Shown: piece by piece, positions 15,182-22,269 of the stretch
How the letters are laid out: every line of letters begins with the position of its first letter
Numbering within the stretch: position 1 is the stretch's first letter
NCBI GenBank assembly: GCA_964425135.1
Contig: CAYRKW010000053.1
Location: forward strand, 1 to 22,269
From: CAYLLD01 sp964425135
Lineage (GTDB): Bacteria > Pseudomonadota > Alphaproteobacteria > Rhodobacterales > Rhodobacteraceae
Direction: 5' to 3'
Length of the DNA: 22,269 nt
Notes under the pieces: model-generated
The model's database searches: none
Told to the model about the DNA's origin: nothing
What the model saw: the letters and a program-made list of their open reading frames with translations, nothing else
Program-made: the position numbers and the translations under genes

Positions 15182-17383
15182 ATGCCACCTGTATTGCCGC
15201 TTGTTGTATTTGCCGCCGGAATAGGTGGGCTTGGGTATTGGGCGCATCAGGACCATCTTGTTGATGTGGAAAACCACGTCACGCAAGGTGCAACCGCAGT
15301 CGCAGCTGCGTTTACACAGCATCCAATCGAAACGACCGTGTCCGGACGAGACATTCGCGTCTCAGGCGTTGCGCACACTCAAGCGCAACGGGACGAGATT
15401 TTGGATGCGCTGAACGGCGTTGAGGGGCGTCGTATTGTCATTGATGATCTCGAAACACTGCCCGTTGCCGAAGACTATAGCTTCAAGGCGACGAAGTCAG
15501 TCGAGGGGATGGTCATCGAAGGGGTGATGCCAAGCCAAGCATCGATCGATGCGCTCACCTCGGCGCTGCCGGATGCACAAGCCAATCTGTCGCTTGCAGC
15601 AGGGGAACCCAATGATGCCTGGGCCGATGCGGTGCTATCGGGTGTCGGTGCGCTTGGCACTCTGAAGGAGGGGTCCGTCACCTTCTCCGGCTCAGATATC
15701 AATGTTGCCGGAATGGCCTCCGATAGCGATACACGCGACGCTGCAACCACTGCTTTTTCGGGTATTGACGGCTACACTATCACGCAAGATATCGCGGTGC
15801 CGACGCCAAGTGCGCTCAACCTGACCTTTGATGCTGAACGCGGCGCTGAACTTTCCGGATCAGTCATGAGTGCTGCGCGAGGTGACGAACTCACTGCGCT
15901 GTTGCCGCAACGCGATTTGACGGTCGATCTCTCAGCCAATGCGACCGCGCCTTTTGTAGATGTGGACGCAAGCGTGTCTGAGGTGTCGAGCACCCTTGAT
16001 CTCTTCGATGTAGCCAACCTGAGCGTAAACAGCAGCGGCATGACATTCGATGGGGTGGCTCGTGCCGGGGAGGACGCACAGGCGCTTCAATCCATGCTCG
16101 CGGCCGCCATGCCTGAAGGTGCGCAAATTACTGTAACGCCTGCGACCGAAATGCCTGATTTCGGATCGATGAGGCAGCTCTATGCCAGCGATGGGGCCAT
16201 TCAATTCAACGGCATTGGCTGGGTGCCGGTCATCGACGGATATTCCTTTTCTGCATCGAAAAGCGCCGATGAGATAAATTTCTCCGGGGTGGTTCCGACG
16301 GCTGCGGATCGTGACGCTTTGGCAGATTATGGCGACACGTCCAATGTTGCCGTGGCAGGAGGATGGCCGAATGCTGAATGGACGACAGCGGTATCTTCAG
16401 GACTTGAGAGCTTGCAAGGGCTTGATGCCGGCACGTTCACCATCGTCGATCAATCAGCTCAGCTCAAGGGAACAGCCCTGTCCAGCGCACAAATTGAAAC
16501 GGTCGGCGCTCTGGCCTTCCCCGAAGGCTACGCGATTGAGCGGACGATCGACGTTCCAGAGTCGCCACAATACAGTCTTCAATTTGATGCCAACAGCGGT
16601 GCTAAGCTGGAGGGGAGCTTTCCGAGCGGCACCAGTCTATCTGATGTGACAGATGCTTTGGGCCTGAACGTTGTTGACGCCGCGATCACGGACAACGCCA
16701 CGGGCGATGCCTCTGCTGAAATCGAGCGGTTGAAAAGTGTTGGCGCGCTCATCGGCGAGTTTGAAACCGCAGAGCTCACCGTCAGAGAAGACGGTATCAA
16801 GTTCTCAGGCGAAGCGCTCAAAGGCGCCAGCACGCAGGTCCTTGCGCAACGTTTGCAGGAAACGCTGGGTGCAGACAGTGACGTGAACGTCACGCGCACC
16901 ACACGCACATATGCGGATGGCACAACGCGCCTTGATCCGGTGACCGGTGAATTGCTGACCGCGACGAACAACTACTGGATCCCGCTATCGCAGTTCCAAG
17001 TCTCCCCGGAGACATGTGTTGATGCCACGGCAAAAATTCAGTCGGCAGAGCAGATCGACTTCATCACTGCGTCTTCGGCACTCGATATCTCGGCGCGCCG
17101 CGTCATCAGCCGGATCACCGGTGTACTGTCGCGTTGCCTGGATGGAACAGCGATGCGTCTGGTTCTGGGCGGACATACAGATAGCGTCGGTGAAGAGGAC
17201 GATAATCTGCGCCTGTCGAATGATCGTGCAGACAGCGTTTTGAATGAGCTTGCGAACCGCGGGCTGGATCGCAACCGGATGAACGCAATCGGATTTGGCG
17301 AGACCGCACCTGTGGCCAGCAATGACACAGATGAAGGACGTGCGCGCAACCGCCGCACGGAAATCGAATGGGTACAGAACTAA
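15182..17383 (+). CDS. Anchored OmpA-family protein with tandem BON-like modules
   Basis: This 733-residue envelope protein has an N-terminal hydrophobic anchor or uncleaved signal (2-20), then a BON-like unit (about 48-95). Two long homologous modules follow, about 99-322 and 354-575. They align at YSFKATKS/YSFSASKS, IEGVMPSQAS/FSGVVPTAAD, GEPNDAWADAV/GGWPNAEWTTAV and ALNLTFDAERGAELSGS/QYSLQFDANSGAKLEGS. The C-terminal ~110 residues are an OmpA peptidoglycan-binding domain with GGHTDSVGEEDDNLRLSNDRA, IGFGETAPVASNDTDEGRARNRR and the conserved Asp/Arg pair. I chose ATG 15182 because GAGGGGAAG lies just upstream. It should span the periplasm and grip peptidoglycan. The next gene starts 45 bases later and is probably co-transcribed. 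Confidence 0.88.
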   Translation: MPPVLPLVVFAAGIGGLGYWAHQDHLVDVENHVTQGATAVAAAFTQHPIETTVSGRDIRVSGVAHTQAQRDEILDALNGVEGRRIVIDDLETLPVAEDYSFKATKSVEGMVIEGVMPSQASIDALTSALPDAQANLSLAAGEPNDAWADAVLSGVGALGTLKEGSVTFSGSDINVAGMASDSDTRDAATTAFSGIDGYTITQDIAVPTPSALNLTFDAERGAELSGSVMSAARGDELTALLPQRDLTVDLSANATAPFVDVDASVSEVSSTLDLFDVANLSVNSSGMTFDGVARAGEDAQALQSMLAAAMPEGAQITVTPATEMPDFGSMRQLYASDGAIQFNGIGWVPVIDGYSFSASKSADEINFSGVVPTAADRDALADYGDTSNVAVAGGWPNAEWTTAVSSGLESLQGLDAGTFTIVDQSAQLKGTALSSAQIETVGALAFPEGYAIERTIDVPESPQYSLQFDANSGAKLEGSFPSGTSLSDVTDALGLNVVDAAITDNATGDASAEIERLKSVGALIGEFETAELTVREDGIKFSGEALKGASTQVLAQRLQETLGADSDVNVTRTTRTYADGTTRLDPVTGELLTATNNYWIPLSQFQVSPETCVDATAKIQSAEQIDFITASSALDISARRVISRITGVLSRCLDGTAMRLVLGGHTDSVGEEDDNLRLSNDRADSVLNELANRGLDRNRMNAIGFGETAPVASNDTDEGRARNRRTEIEWVQN

Positions 17384-17428
17384 TCGACGTATCCAAGACT
17401 GGGTGAAACGAGTGGAGAGGGACGACTG

Positions 17429-18391
17429 ATGTTTAAAGAATGGGGATACCTGCTTGGTGAAGTATGGACACTTTTGGCGCTCGCCGGACTTTTGGGTCTG
17501 CTGATCGGCTGGTGGATATGGGGACGCATCGTGGGGCGCTTCAAAAGCGATCTCGCTGAAAAAGAGCGCGCATACCGCGAACGCGATAAGCAATACGCTG
17601 CGCTACGCTCTGAATATGATGACACGATGAAAACCAAAGACAATCGCATCAACACGCTTGAAGCCGATCTTGAGGGGTTCAACCAAATGCCCACTCAAAT
17701 CGCGCAACTCGAAAGCCGGGTGTCCACGCGAGACAGCGAGATTGCATCATTGCAATCGCAGCTTGGCAAAGCAACCGATGCAGATTCCGACTTGCAGCGT
17801 TTGCGTGCCGACATTGAAATCCGCGAAAACGAGTTGGCCAAGCTCAAGGCAGACAATTCCCGGATTGATGCAGACAGAAGCAAGATTGCGGTCCTGCAAA
17901 CCGGCCTGAGCAGCCGTGATGCTGAAATCACCAAGCTGCGCGCTCAAATCTCAAACTCGACGGCCGAAGCAGACCTTCAAACCTGCCGCTCGTCGCTGCG
18001 CTCGCGGGACGCGCGTGTGGCTGAGCTTGAAAAAGAGCTCGCAAATGCGCGGGTCGCCGGCGACACCGATGGTGACGGAACGTTCGAAGGCAAAGGCGAA
18101 GGGCGTAAACCTAGCGTCATGGCGAAAGCCCGCGATGGCAAGGCGGATGATCTGAAGCTGATCAAGGGCGTCGGTCCGAAGCTTGAGAAACTGTGCAACA
18201 AGCTTGGCTTCTTTCACTTCGATCAGGTCGCGGCCTGGACCAAGGATGAGGTCGCATGGGTCGATGCCAACCTCGAAGGCTTCAGCGGTCGGGTGACGCG
18301 GGACAAATGGGTGCAGCAGGCAAAGGTGCTGGCAAAAGGTGGAACGACCGAATTCGCCAAACGTGCAAAAAGTGAGAAAATCTACGATTGA
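17429..18391 (+). CDS. Membrane-anchored coiled-coil protein with C-terminal H3TH/helix-hairpin-helix domain
   Basis: This 320-residue protein has one membrane helix (about 11-33, ending WWIWGRIVGRF) and a long highly charged heptad region (about 38-206) predicted to be coiled coil. A Gly/Asp-rich hinge containing DTDGDG (212-217) follows, then a C-terminal domain (about 238-312) beginning DDLKLIKGVGPKLEKLCNKLG. That phrase is the helix-hairpin-helix signature of the flap-endonuclease-like H3TH family (COG3743 type), often tied to DNA or RNA contact. The basic residues after the helix suggest that the coil and HhH face the cytoplasm. GGAGAGGGA precedes the ATG. It follows the OmpA-type gene by 45 bases, suggesting joint action. 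A hairpin after the stop ends the unit. Confidence 0.82.
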   Translation: MFKEWGYLLGEVWTLLALAGLLGLLIGWWIWGRIVGRFKSDLAEKERAYRERDKQYAALRSEYDDTMKTKDNRINTLEADLEGFNQMPTQIAQLESRVSTRDSEIASLQSQLGKATDADSDLQRLRADIEIRENELAKLKADNSRIDADRSKIAVLQTGLSSRDAEITKLRAQISNSTAEADLQTCRSSLRSRDARVAELEKELANARVAGDTDGDGTFEGKGEGRKPSVMAKARDGKADDLKLIKGVGPKLEKLCNKLGFFHFDQVAAWTKDEVAWVDANLEGFSGRVTRDKWVQQAKVLAKGGTTEFAKRAKSEKIYD

Positions 18392-18423
18392 TCTCACCGT
18401 CTGCATAAACTGAGGTACCAACG

Positions 18424-18461
18424 GTCCGGGTGTGTCGCCACGCCCGGACTTGCTTTATGTA
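18424..18461 (+). terminator. Hairpin terminator after the OmpA/coiled-coil pair
   Basis: An 11-pair stem, GTCCGGGTGTG and CACGCCCGGAC (18424-18434 with 18439-18449), encloses the stable-looking TCGC loop. One T-G pair is the only imperfection. TTGCTTTAT follows, a weak T-run. It lies 33 bases after the stop codon and 23 bases from the convergent gene's stop. Confidence 0.6.
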
Positions 18462-18471
18462 AAGGGCGACA

Positions 18472-19863
18472 TCACTCGGACAGCCAAAGTTCCACGGTGC
18501 CGCTGCGCGGGCGCGGCCGATAATGGGTAAAGTCACGGGTGTTGGCAACTCTGCCAGCTTGATAGGCTGCTTGCGAGACTCTTGTCGCCAGCTCCGCGTC
18601 GCTGTCAAAAAAATAGCGGACACTGTTTTTGCGAATGTCGAAATCGACGACGCGATATTCAACCTCTGGCAGCCCATCTTGCGCGAATCTCGCGCCAAGG
18701 GCTTGGGCATTTCGCTGCGCACGCCGTGTCTGGAAGTGTATGACAACGCGCGGTTCTGGGGTTTGTATCACGGGTTGCGGGGCGACTTCGGCGCGTGGTG
18801 GCGTTTTGCGCAGCACTGGCAATGCCGCATACATGAGCCCGGCGGCACCAGCGTCGCTGGGAACGCTGAATGTGGCGATCTGCGGTGCGGGGTCGAGACT
18901 TGCGGTCGGTTTCCGGGTTCCCAAAATGATCGCTGGCGGGGTGGTTGGTGCGGCAACATCATGCAGGGGTGATTGGGCAAAGCCTGGCTCGAACCGGAGA
19001 CTTGGTATGGATGTATCAACGGTGGCGAGCGGCTGAGGTGTTGTGAAGACGGCCTCTTTGGTCTCGGGGCGACCGGGTAGCCCACCGATCACCACAGATT
19101 CTGTTTTGGAGGGCAATTGGACGTCAGTGTTGGATCGAATGGCGGGAGGGTGGAACACGCTCGCCGCGAGTGATCCGTCTGGAGCGCGCGGCGCTGTCAG
19201 AATTTCGGCACGTGGGTCGAGGCGGGATATTCGCGTGAGCGCGCCGTGATCCTTCCTATCTATCCAATCAGGCAGCCTGATCGCGGTTTGAGTGTCAGGC
19301 ACCGCCGCAATCTCCGGTGTCTGAACTGTGTAGGCCAACACTTCACCTACCATCACGCGCGTTTGGTCAATCTGCGGATCAGGCAGCCCTGCGTGGCTAA
19401 CGTGCGAAAGTTTGCGCGGCGATGATGGTATTTCGAATTGCTCAAGCGGTGCGAGCGTGCGCGTAGCGACAGTTTCCGAGACTTGCTCGAGTGGTTTTTC
19501 GGTCGGTTTGGTGCCGCTTTGTTGCCGGCTTAAATTAAACTGCAACGCGGGAGCGGAGCCACTTGGCTCATAAGATTCGGTGACGACTTTTGCCTCAAAC
19601 TGAAGGTTGCTGGAAAGAAGCAGCACAACAAGAATGGCGGTGAGCACGGCACCGATCACCTCAAAGGAAAACAGCAAATGGGCGTATTTCCGGCGCTTTG
19701 GCTTGGGCGCCAACCTGTCTCTTTTGCGCGCAATCAAGCCGCCACGGCCAGCACCTTGCGGGTTATCCGTATCCGCCGTGCCCAACAGCGACTTTTGCAG
19801 CGCGATCGCATAGGTGTCGCTGAGGTTTGAGCCGGTCTTAGGATTTTGAGTTTCATTGGTCAT
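18472..19863 (-). CDS. Single-pass membrane protein with long periplasmic linker and small C-terminal domain
   Basis: This 463-residue protein has about 60 N-terminal residues rich in basic residues (KRDRLAPKPKRRKY), then one membrane helix (about 62-84, SFEVIGAVLTAILVVLLLSS). A Pro/Ala/Thr-rich low-complexity linker of about 285 residues follows, then a compact C-terminal domain (about 372-463) with VVIHFQTRRAQRNAQALGARF, VRYFFDSDAELATRVSQAA and DFTHYRPRPRSGTVELWLSE. The last segment resembles LytR-C/SPOR-sized periplasmic domains seen in alphaproteobacterial envelope proteins; this is resemblance from memory, not a firm assignment. The basic side should stay in the cytoplasm and the C-terminus in the periplasm. 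The ATG at 19861-19863 has AGGTG about nine bases upstream. It is convergent with the OmpA/coiled-coil pair. Confidence 0.75.
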   Translation of the reverse strand: MTNETQNPKTGSNLSDTYAIALQKSLLGTADTDNPQGAGRGGLIARKRDRLAPKPKRRKYAHLLFSFEVIGAVLTAILVVLLLSSNLQFEAKVVTESYEPSGSAPALQFNLSRQQSGTKPTEKPLEQVSETVATRTLAPLEQFEIPSSPRKLSHVSHAGLPDPQIDQTRVMVGEVLAYTVQTPEIAAVPDTQTAIRLPDWIDRKDHGALTRISRLDPRAEILTAPRAPDGSLAASVFHPPAIRSNTDVQLPSKTESVVIGGLPGRPETKEAVFTTPQPLATVDTSIPSLRFEPGFAQSPLHDVAAPTTPPAIILGTRKPTASLDPAPQIATFSVPSDAGAAGLMYAALPVLRKTPPRAEVAPQPVIQTPEPRVVIHFQTRRAQRNAQALGARFAQDGLPEVEYRVVDFDIRKNSVRYFFDSDAELATRVSQAAYQAGRVANTRDFTHYRPRPRSGTVELWLSE

Positions 19864-20147
19864 GAACCAACACCTGTCGGGAGTTTTACAAAATAGACGT
19901 TCAATAAATTTGTCGGGCGCAAGCGCCAATCAGACTTGGTGAAAGCATTCGTGTATCTGCAGTCCAGCGTGGATCAAATACGCTTTTTATGCAAGCACCC
20001 CAAAAGCCCCTAAAACCGCGACGTATCGCGCGCAGTGTTGAGGGCGGATGGTCTGACCGACTTGTCGTCCAAGTAACGATGACAAGTCTTGGAACGACGA
20101 TACTTACAAGAAACCAGACGGCCAGACCGAACGCACGCCAGCGGGCG
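19864..20147. other. 284-base intergenic region with nested dyads
   Basis: No gene is seen. It lies between two minus-strand genes, so it holds the promoter of the 19863 gene and the 3' end of the DUF7282 transcript. An eight-base perfect dyad GACTTGTC (20059-20066) and GACAAGTC (20081-20088) is nested inside GGTCTG (20050-20055) and CAGACC (20123-20128). No T-run follows on either strand. A short ACGCC/GGCGT dyad lies near 20133-20147. Confidence 0.4.
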
Positions 20148-20561
20148 TTACTGTGCTGTGATAACCTGCATCACAAGCTTGTCGTCAATCTTGATCGGGC
20201 CGTCTTCCTTGGCACCAAGCGTGTATTCAAAGCCGCCCGTGACGTTGCCACCGGCTTCGGAATGTACCATCAACATGAGCATTTCACCAGGTGCAACCGT
20301 TTCAGTCAGGATTGCAGCGACATCGATATTTTCACCCATGCGCAGCGGCGCGTAGCCAACAACCGGACCCGGTTTCATTTCCGCATCTGTGAGGTGGACA
20401 ACCATCCAGCCATTTTCTGCGGCAACAACCATCTCCGCACTGACGATACCGTTGGCAACGGACTGATCGCTTGCCTCAACCATAGGTGTGGGCCCGTGTC
20501 CTGCACCCAAAGCAGCGGTTGCTGCAAAAGTCAAAGTTAACGCGGAAATCAATGTCTTCAT
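20148..20561 (-). CDS. Secreted DUF7282 family protein
   Basis: This 137-residue product has a signal peptide (MKTLISALTLTFAATAALGA, cleaved near residue 19-20). The single mature domain contains VEASDQSVANGIVSAEMVVA, NGWMVVHLTDAEMKPGPVVGYAPL, GENIDVAAIL and MLMLMVHSEAGG. These phrases fit the DUF7282 family, a beta-sandwich domain found in secreted proteins of bacteria and haloarchaea; function unknown. GGAG lies before the ATG. It is divergent from the ECF sigma factor gene with 215 bases between, a layout in which the secreted protein is often a target of the sigma factor (inference). Many members are periplasmic and probably stress-related. Confidence 0.78.
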   Translation of the reverse strand: MKTLISALTLTFAATAALGAGHGPTPMVEASDQSVANGIVSAEMVVAAENGWMVVHLTDAEMKPGPVVGYAPLRMGENIDVAAILTETVAPGEMLMLMVHSEAGGNVTGGFEYTLGAKEDGPIKIDDKLVMQVITAQ

Positions 20562-20644
20562 TTCAGTCTCCAGAATCTAACCAGACCGACGTTCTGCCAG
20601 CCCTACCTCTAAAACAACGGCAAAAGGTCGTGATTAGTTTCAAG

Positions 20645-20660
20645 AAAAAATATATTTTTT
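20645..20660. promoter_or_regulatory. 16-base A/T palindrome in the DUF7282/sigma divergent region
   Basis: Six A, TATA and six T form a perfect self-complementary run, followed by one more T. It lies roughly midway between the two divergent start codons, 84 bases from the DUF7282 start and 117 from the sigma start. It may serve as a UP-element, a bendable spacer or an operator; only the palindrome is seen. Confidence 0.4.
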
Positions 20661-20776
20661 TGGCAGACATGGTTTGGCGCAGATTTACCTTGCGTCCCGG
20701 TCGGTTGATCCGATTAATAAACGGACGGGGACGCGCGATCAGTGCTGGTAAACGCGAGGGAGTTAGGCTCAGCCGT

Positions 20777-21322
20777 ATGGACACCATAGAGATTGAAACG
20801 CTGATTGCCAGCACCGCTTTAGGTGATCGTTCAGCGTTTTCGCAGCTCTATGATAAAACTGCGGCGAAACTTTTGGGGATATGTCTGCGTGTTCTTCAGG
20901 ACAGAGCTGTTGCTGAGGACGCATTGCAGGACGTGTATATAAAAATCTGGAACAATGCGGATCGGTATCAGGTAACGGGTCATCACCCTATGTCGTGGCT
21001 CACAACGATTGCACGCAATACGGCGATTGACCATCTGCGCATGAGAAAGCCCGAAACTGAATTGGGAAGTTATGCGGATGTGTTGCCCGCGCCCGGACTG
21101 ACCCCGGAGCAAGCCGCAGTCGCCGCATCACAAGCGGGTCGGCTGGCGCGTTGTCTTCAGGCGCTGGACGACAACAAACGCGACGCTGTAAAAGGCGCAT
21201 ATCTCAATGGCGAGACCTATAGCGAGCTTGCCGCACGATTTGCTGTACCGCTCAACACGATGCGGACATGGCTTCGGCGTAGTTTGATCAATCTGCGGGA
21301 GTGTATGTCCAATGGCGATTGA
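20777..21322 (+). CDS. ECF-type RNA polymerase sigma factor
   Basis: This 181-residue protein has sigma region 2 at about residues 10-75, including DRSAFSQLYDKTAAKLLGIC, AEDALQDVYIKIWNNADRY and MSWLTTIARNTAIDHLR. Region 4 is at about 120-175, with ALDDNKRDAVKGAYLNGETY, SELAARFAVPLNTMRTWLRR and a final LRECM. There is no region 1 or 3, so it is an extracytoplasmic-function factor of the SigK-like, RskA-partnered type. I chose ATG 20777: the protein then has family length, and GAGGGAG/TTAGG lies upstream. The upstream extension of the frame is antisense to the DUF7282 gene. The stop overlaps the anti-sigma start, so the two are co-translated. It is probably autoregulated. Confidence 0.93.
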   Translation: MDTIEIETLIASTALGDRSAFSQLYDKTAAKLLGICLRVLQDRAVAEDALQDVYIKIWNNADRYQVTGHHPMSWLTTIARNTAIDHLRMRKPETELGSYADVLPAPGLTPEQAAVAASQAGRLARCLQALDDNKRDAVKGAYLNGETYSELAARFAVPLNTMRTWLRRSLINLRECMSNGD

Positions 21323-22010
21323 TCCTGAACCCGAAGATATGGAAATTCTGGCCGCTGAATACGCCTTGCGGCTGTTGGACGGTGATGATCTGACACGCGC
21401 AGATACGCTTTTGCGCGATGATCCTGCGTTTGGCCGCAGTGTGCGGATGTGGGAGGTTCGGCTTGCCGAACTGACGGACGAGATTGACCCTGTGCCCCCC
21501 GGTCCGACCGCCAAACGCGCTTTGATGGACACGCTGTTTGCCGAAGAAAAACCCGCACCGCTTTTGGACCGTCTGGGGTTCTGGAAGTGGATTTCAGCCG
21601 CTGCTGTGCTGCTGGCGGCGGGTCTAACGATCTATGCGATGACCCTGAGCCGTTCGCAAACCGGGCCGCTTTATACAGCACAGATCGTCTCTGATGCAGG
21701 TGATTTCCGGGCTGTCGTGGTTGTTGATAAAACCACCAACGAGTTGATCCTCACGCGCACCGATGGCGCGGCACCACAGGGACGGATTTTGCAAGTTTGG
21801 GCGCATGGTCCAAACGCGCCAGCGCTGTCCGTGGGGCTTTGGCCAGAGGGGGACACTGTGCGCTTGGCGATGCCAGCGGTCATCGCGGATGTTGAAGGAA
21901 CGCTGACGGTAGGGGTCAGCGAAGAGCCGCAGGGCGGATCCTCAACGGGATCCCCATCGGGCAGAGTGTTTGGAACAGTAGATATCGAGAACGTATCGCC
22001 CCGCCCTTGA
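21312..22010 (+). CDS. RskA-type anti-sigma factor
   Basis: This 232-residue protein has a cytoplasmic N-terminal part (1-88) with EILAAEYALRLLDGDD, DPAFGRSVRMWEVRLAELTDEI, the usual anti-sigma entry motif of this family. One membrane helix (about 91-110, WKWISAAAVLLAAGLTIYAM) follows, then a periplasmic RskA domain with GPLYTAQIVSDAGDFRAVVVV, GRILQVWAHGPNAPALSVGLW and GTLTVGVSEEPQGGSSTGSPSG. No HxxxCxxC zinc motif is present, so sensing is unlikely to rely on that redox switch. It should hold the sigma factor at the membrane and release it when an envelope signal leads to its cleavage (family knowledge). The start lies 11 bases inside the sigma gene. Confidence 0.92.
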   Translation: MAIDPEPEDMEILAAEYALRLLDGDDLTRADTLLRDDPAFGRSVRMWEVRLAELTDEIDPVPPGPTAKRALMDTLFAEEKPAPLLDRLGFWKWISAAAVLLAAGLTIYAMTLSRSQTGPLYTAQIVSDAGDFRAVVVVDKTTNELILTRTDGAAPQGRILQVWAHGPNAPALSVGLWPEGDTVRLAMPAVIADVEGTLTVGVSEEPQGGSSTGSPSGRVFGTVDIENVSPRP

Positions 22011-22028
22011 GGGTCACGCCGACACAGC

Positions 22029-22200
22029 TCATGCGACAACACTGAGGTTTTCGACGAGCCGTCCGGCCTGCAAGCCATCCCTGATTTCTTCAAGATAGAT
22101 CGCGCCTTGCTTCAAGGATCGCCACAACCGCTCTGATGAAGATGTGATCGAGGTATCGGCCTCGACAGTCCATCGAGACACGCACACGCGCTTCGTTCAG
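22029..22200 (-). pseudogene. IS3-family transposase remnant (3' end, frameshifted)
   Basis: Read leftwards, the sequence encodes TLNEARVRVSMDCRGRYLDHIFI. After one extra base near 22133-22136 it continues ERLWRSLKQGAIYLEEIRDG, LQAGRLVENLSVVA and a stop at 22029-22031. This is the C-terminal part of the IS3-type integrase core, including the catalytic Glu of the DDE triad (in IFI-E-RLW). The one-base insertion breaks the frame: without correction translation stops soon after. Sequence to the right (22200-22269) is only partly recognisable, and the 5' part is outside the window. No terminal inverted repeat is seen. It is a dead fragment, a mark of past insertion at this locus. Confidence 0.75.
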
Positions 22201-22269
22201 TGTTTGGGGCAAACCACAGAGGTGGTCCTGGCTTTTCGACCAGTTTACAGCCAATTTAAGATGGATCGT

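Noticed and set aside
20486..20776. Longer N-terminus for the sigma factor
   Set aside because: It would overlap the DUF7282 gene antisense and add about 97 residues not found in ECF factors.

Overview
The window looks like a piece of a Rhodobacterales (Roseobacter-group) chromosome. The basis is moderately high G+C, short gene spacing, the style of the proteins, and several family combinations typical of marine alphaproteobacteria: a YadGH-type exporter, TrhO, a fused DppD-DppF ATPase, OmpA next to a coiled-coil H3TH protein, and an ECF sigma/RskA pair. This is pattern recognition from memory; no search was run. I see no rRNA, tRNA, CRISPR array or phage.

Layout. 1-395 (-) is a DUF2177 membrane protein cut off by the window edge. 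601-2288 (+) is a two-gene ABC-2 exporter, convergent with trhO (2518-3426, -), which encodes a tRNA U34 hydroxylase. Divergent from trhO is a large orphan TadG-like surface protein (3679-5721, +). Its upstream region carries CtrA-like and DnaA-box-like motifs and a sigma-70-like promoter. 5981-13339 is a split peptide-type ABC importer locus. The periplasmic binding protein (-) is followed by a nucleotidyltransferase (-) and a DUF3047 secreted protein (-); divergent from these are two permeases and a double ATPase (+). 13498-14709 (+) is an ExpE7-like GT4 glycosyltransferase, followed by a 472-base AT-rich non-coding stretch.

15182-19863 is a cell-envelope block. It holds a 733-residue anchored OmpA-family protein with two long tandem modules, then a membrane-anchored coiled coil ending in a helix-hairpin-helix domain, then a convergent single-pass membrane protein with a long periplasmic linker and a small C-terminal domain. 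I consider this block the best candidate for a poorly described system: a possible bridge from peptidoglycan to the inner membrane and perhaps to nucleic acid. 20148-22010 holds a secreted DUF7282 protein divergent from an ECF sigma factor and its RskA-type anti-sigma factor, probably one stress regulon. The right edge (about 22029-22200, -) is a decayed IS3-family transposase with a visible one-base frameshift.

Between genes there is a dispersed palindromic repeat family with three copies (2424-2496, 5776-5850, and 9412-9504 inverted). A separate G/C-rich triple-hairpin element sits inside the importer operon at 11467-11570. These repeats lie at gene ends or in leaders and may act in termination or mRNA stability.
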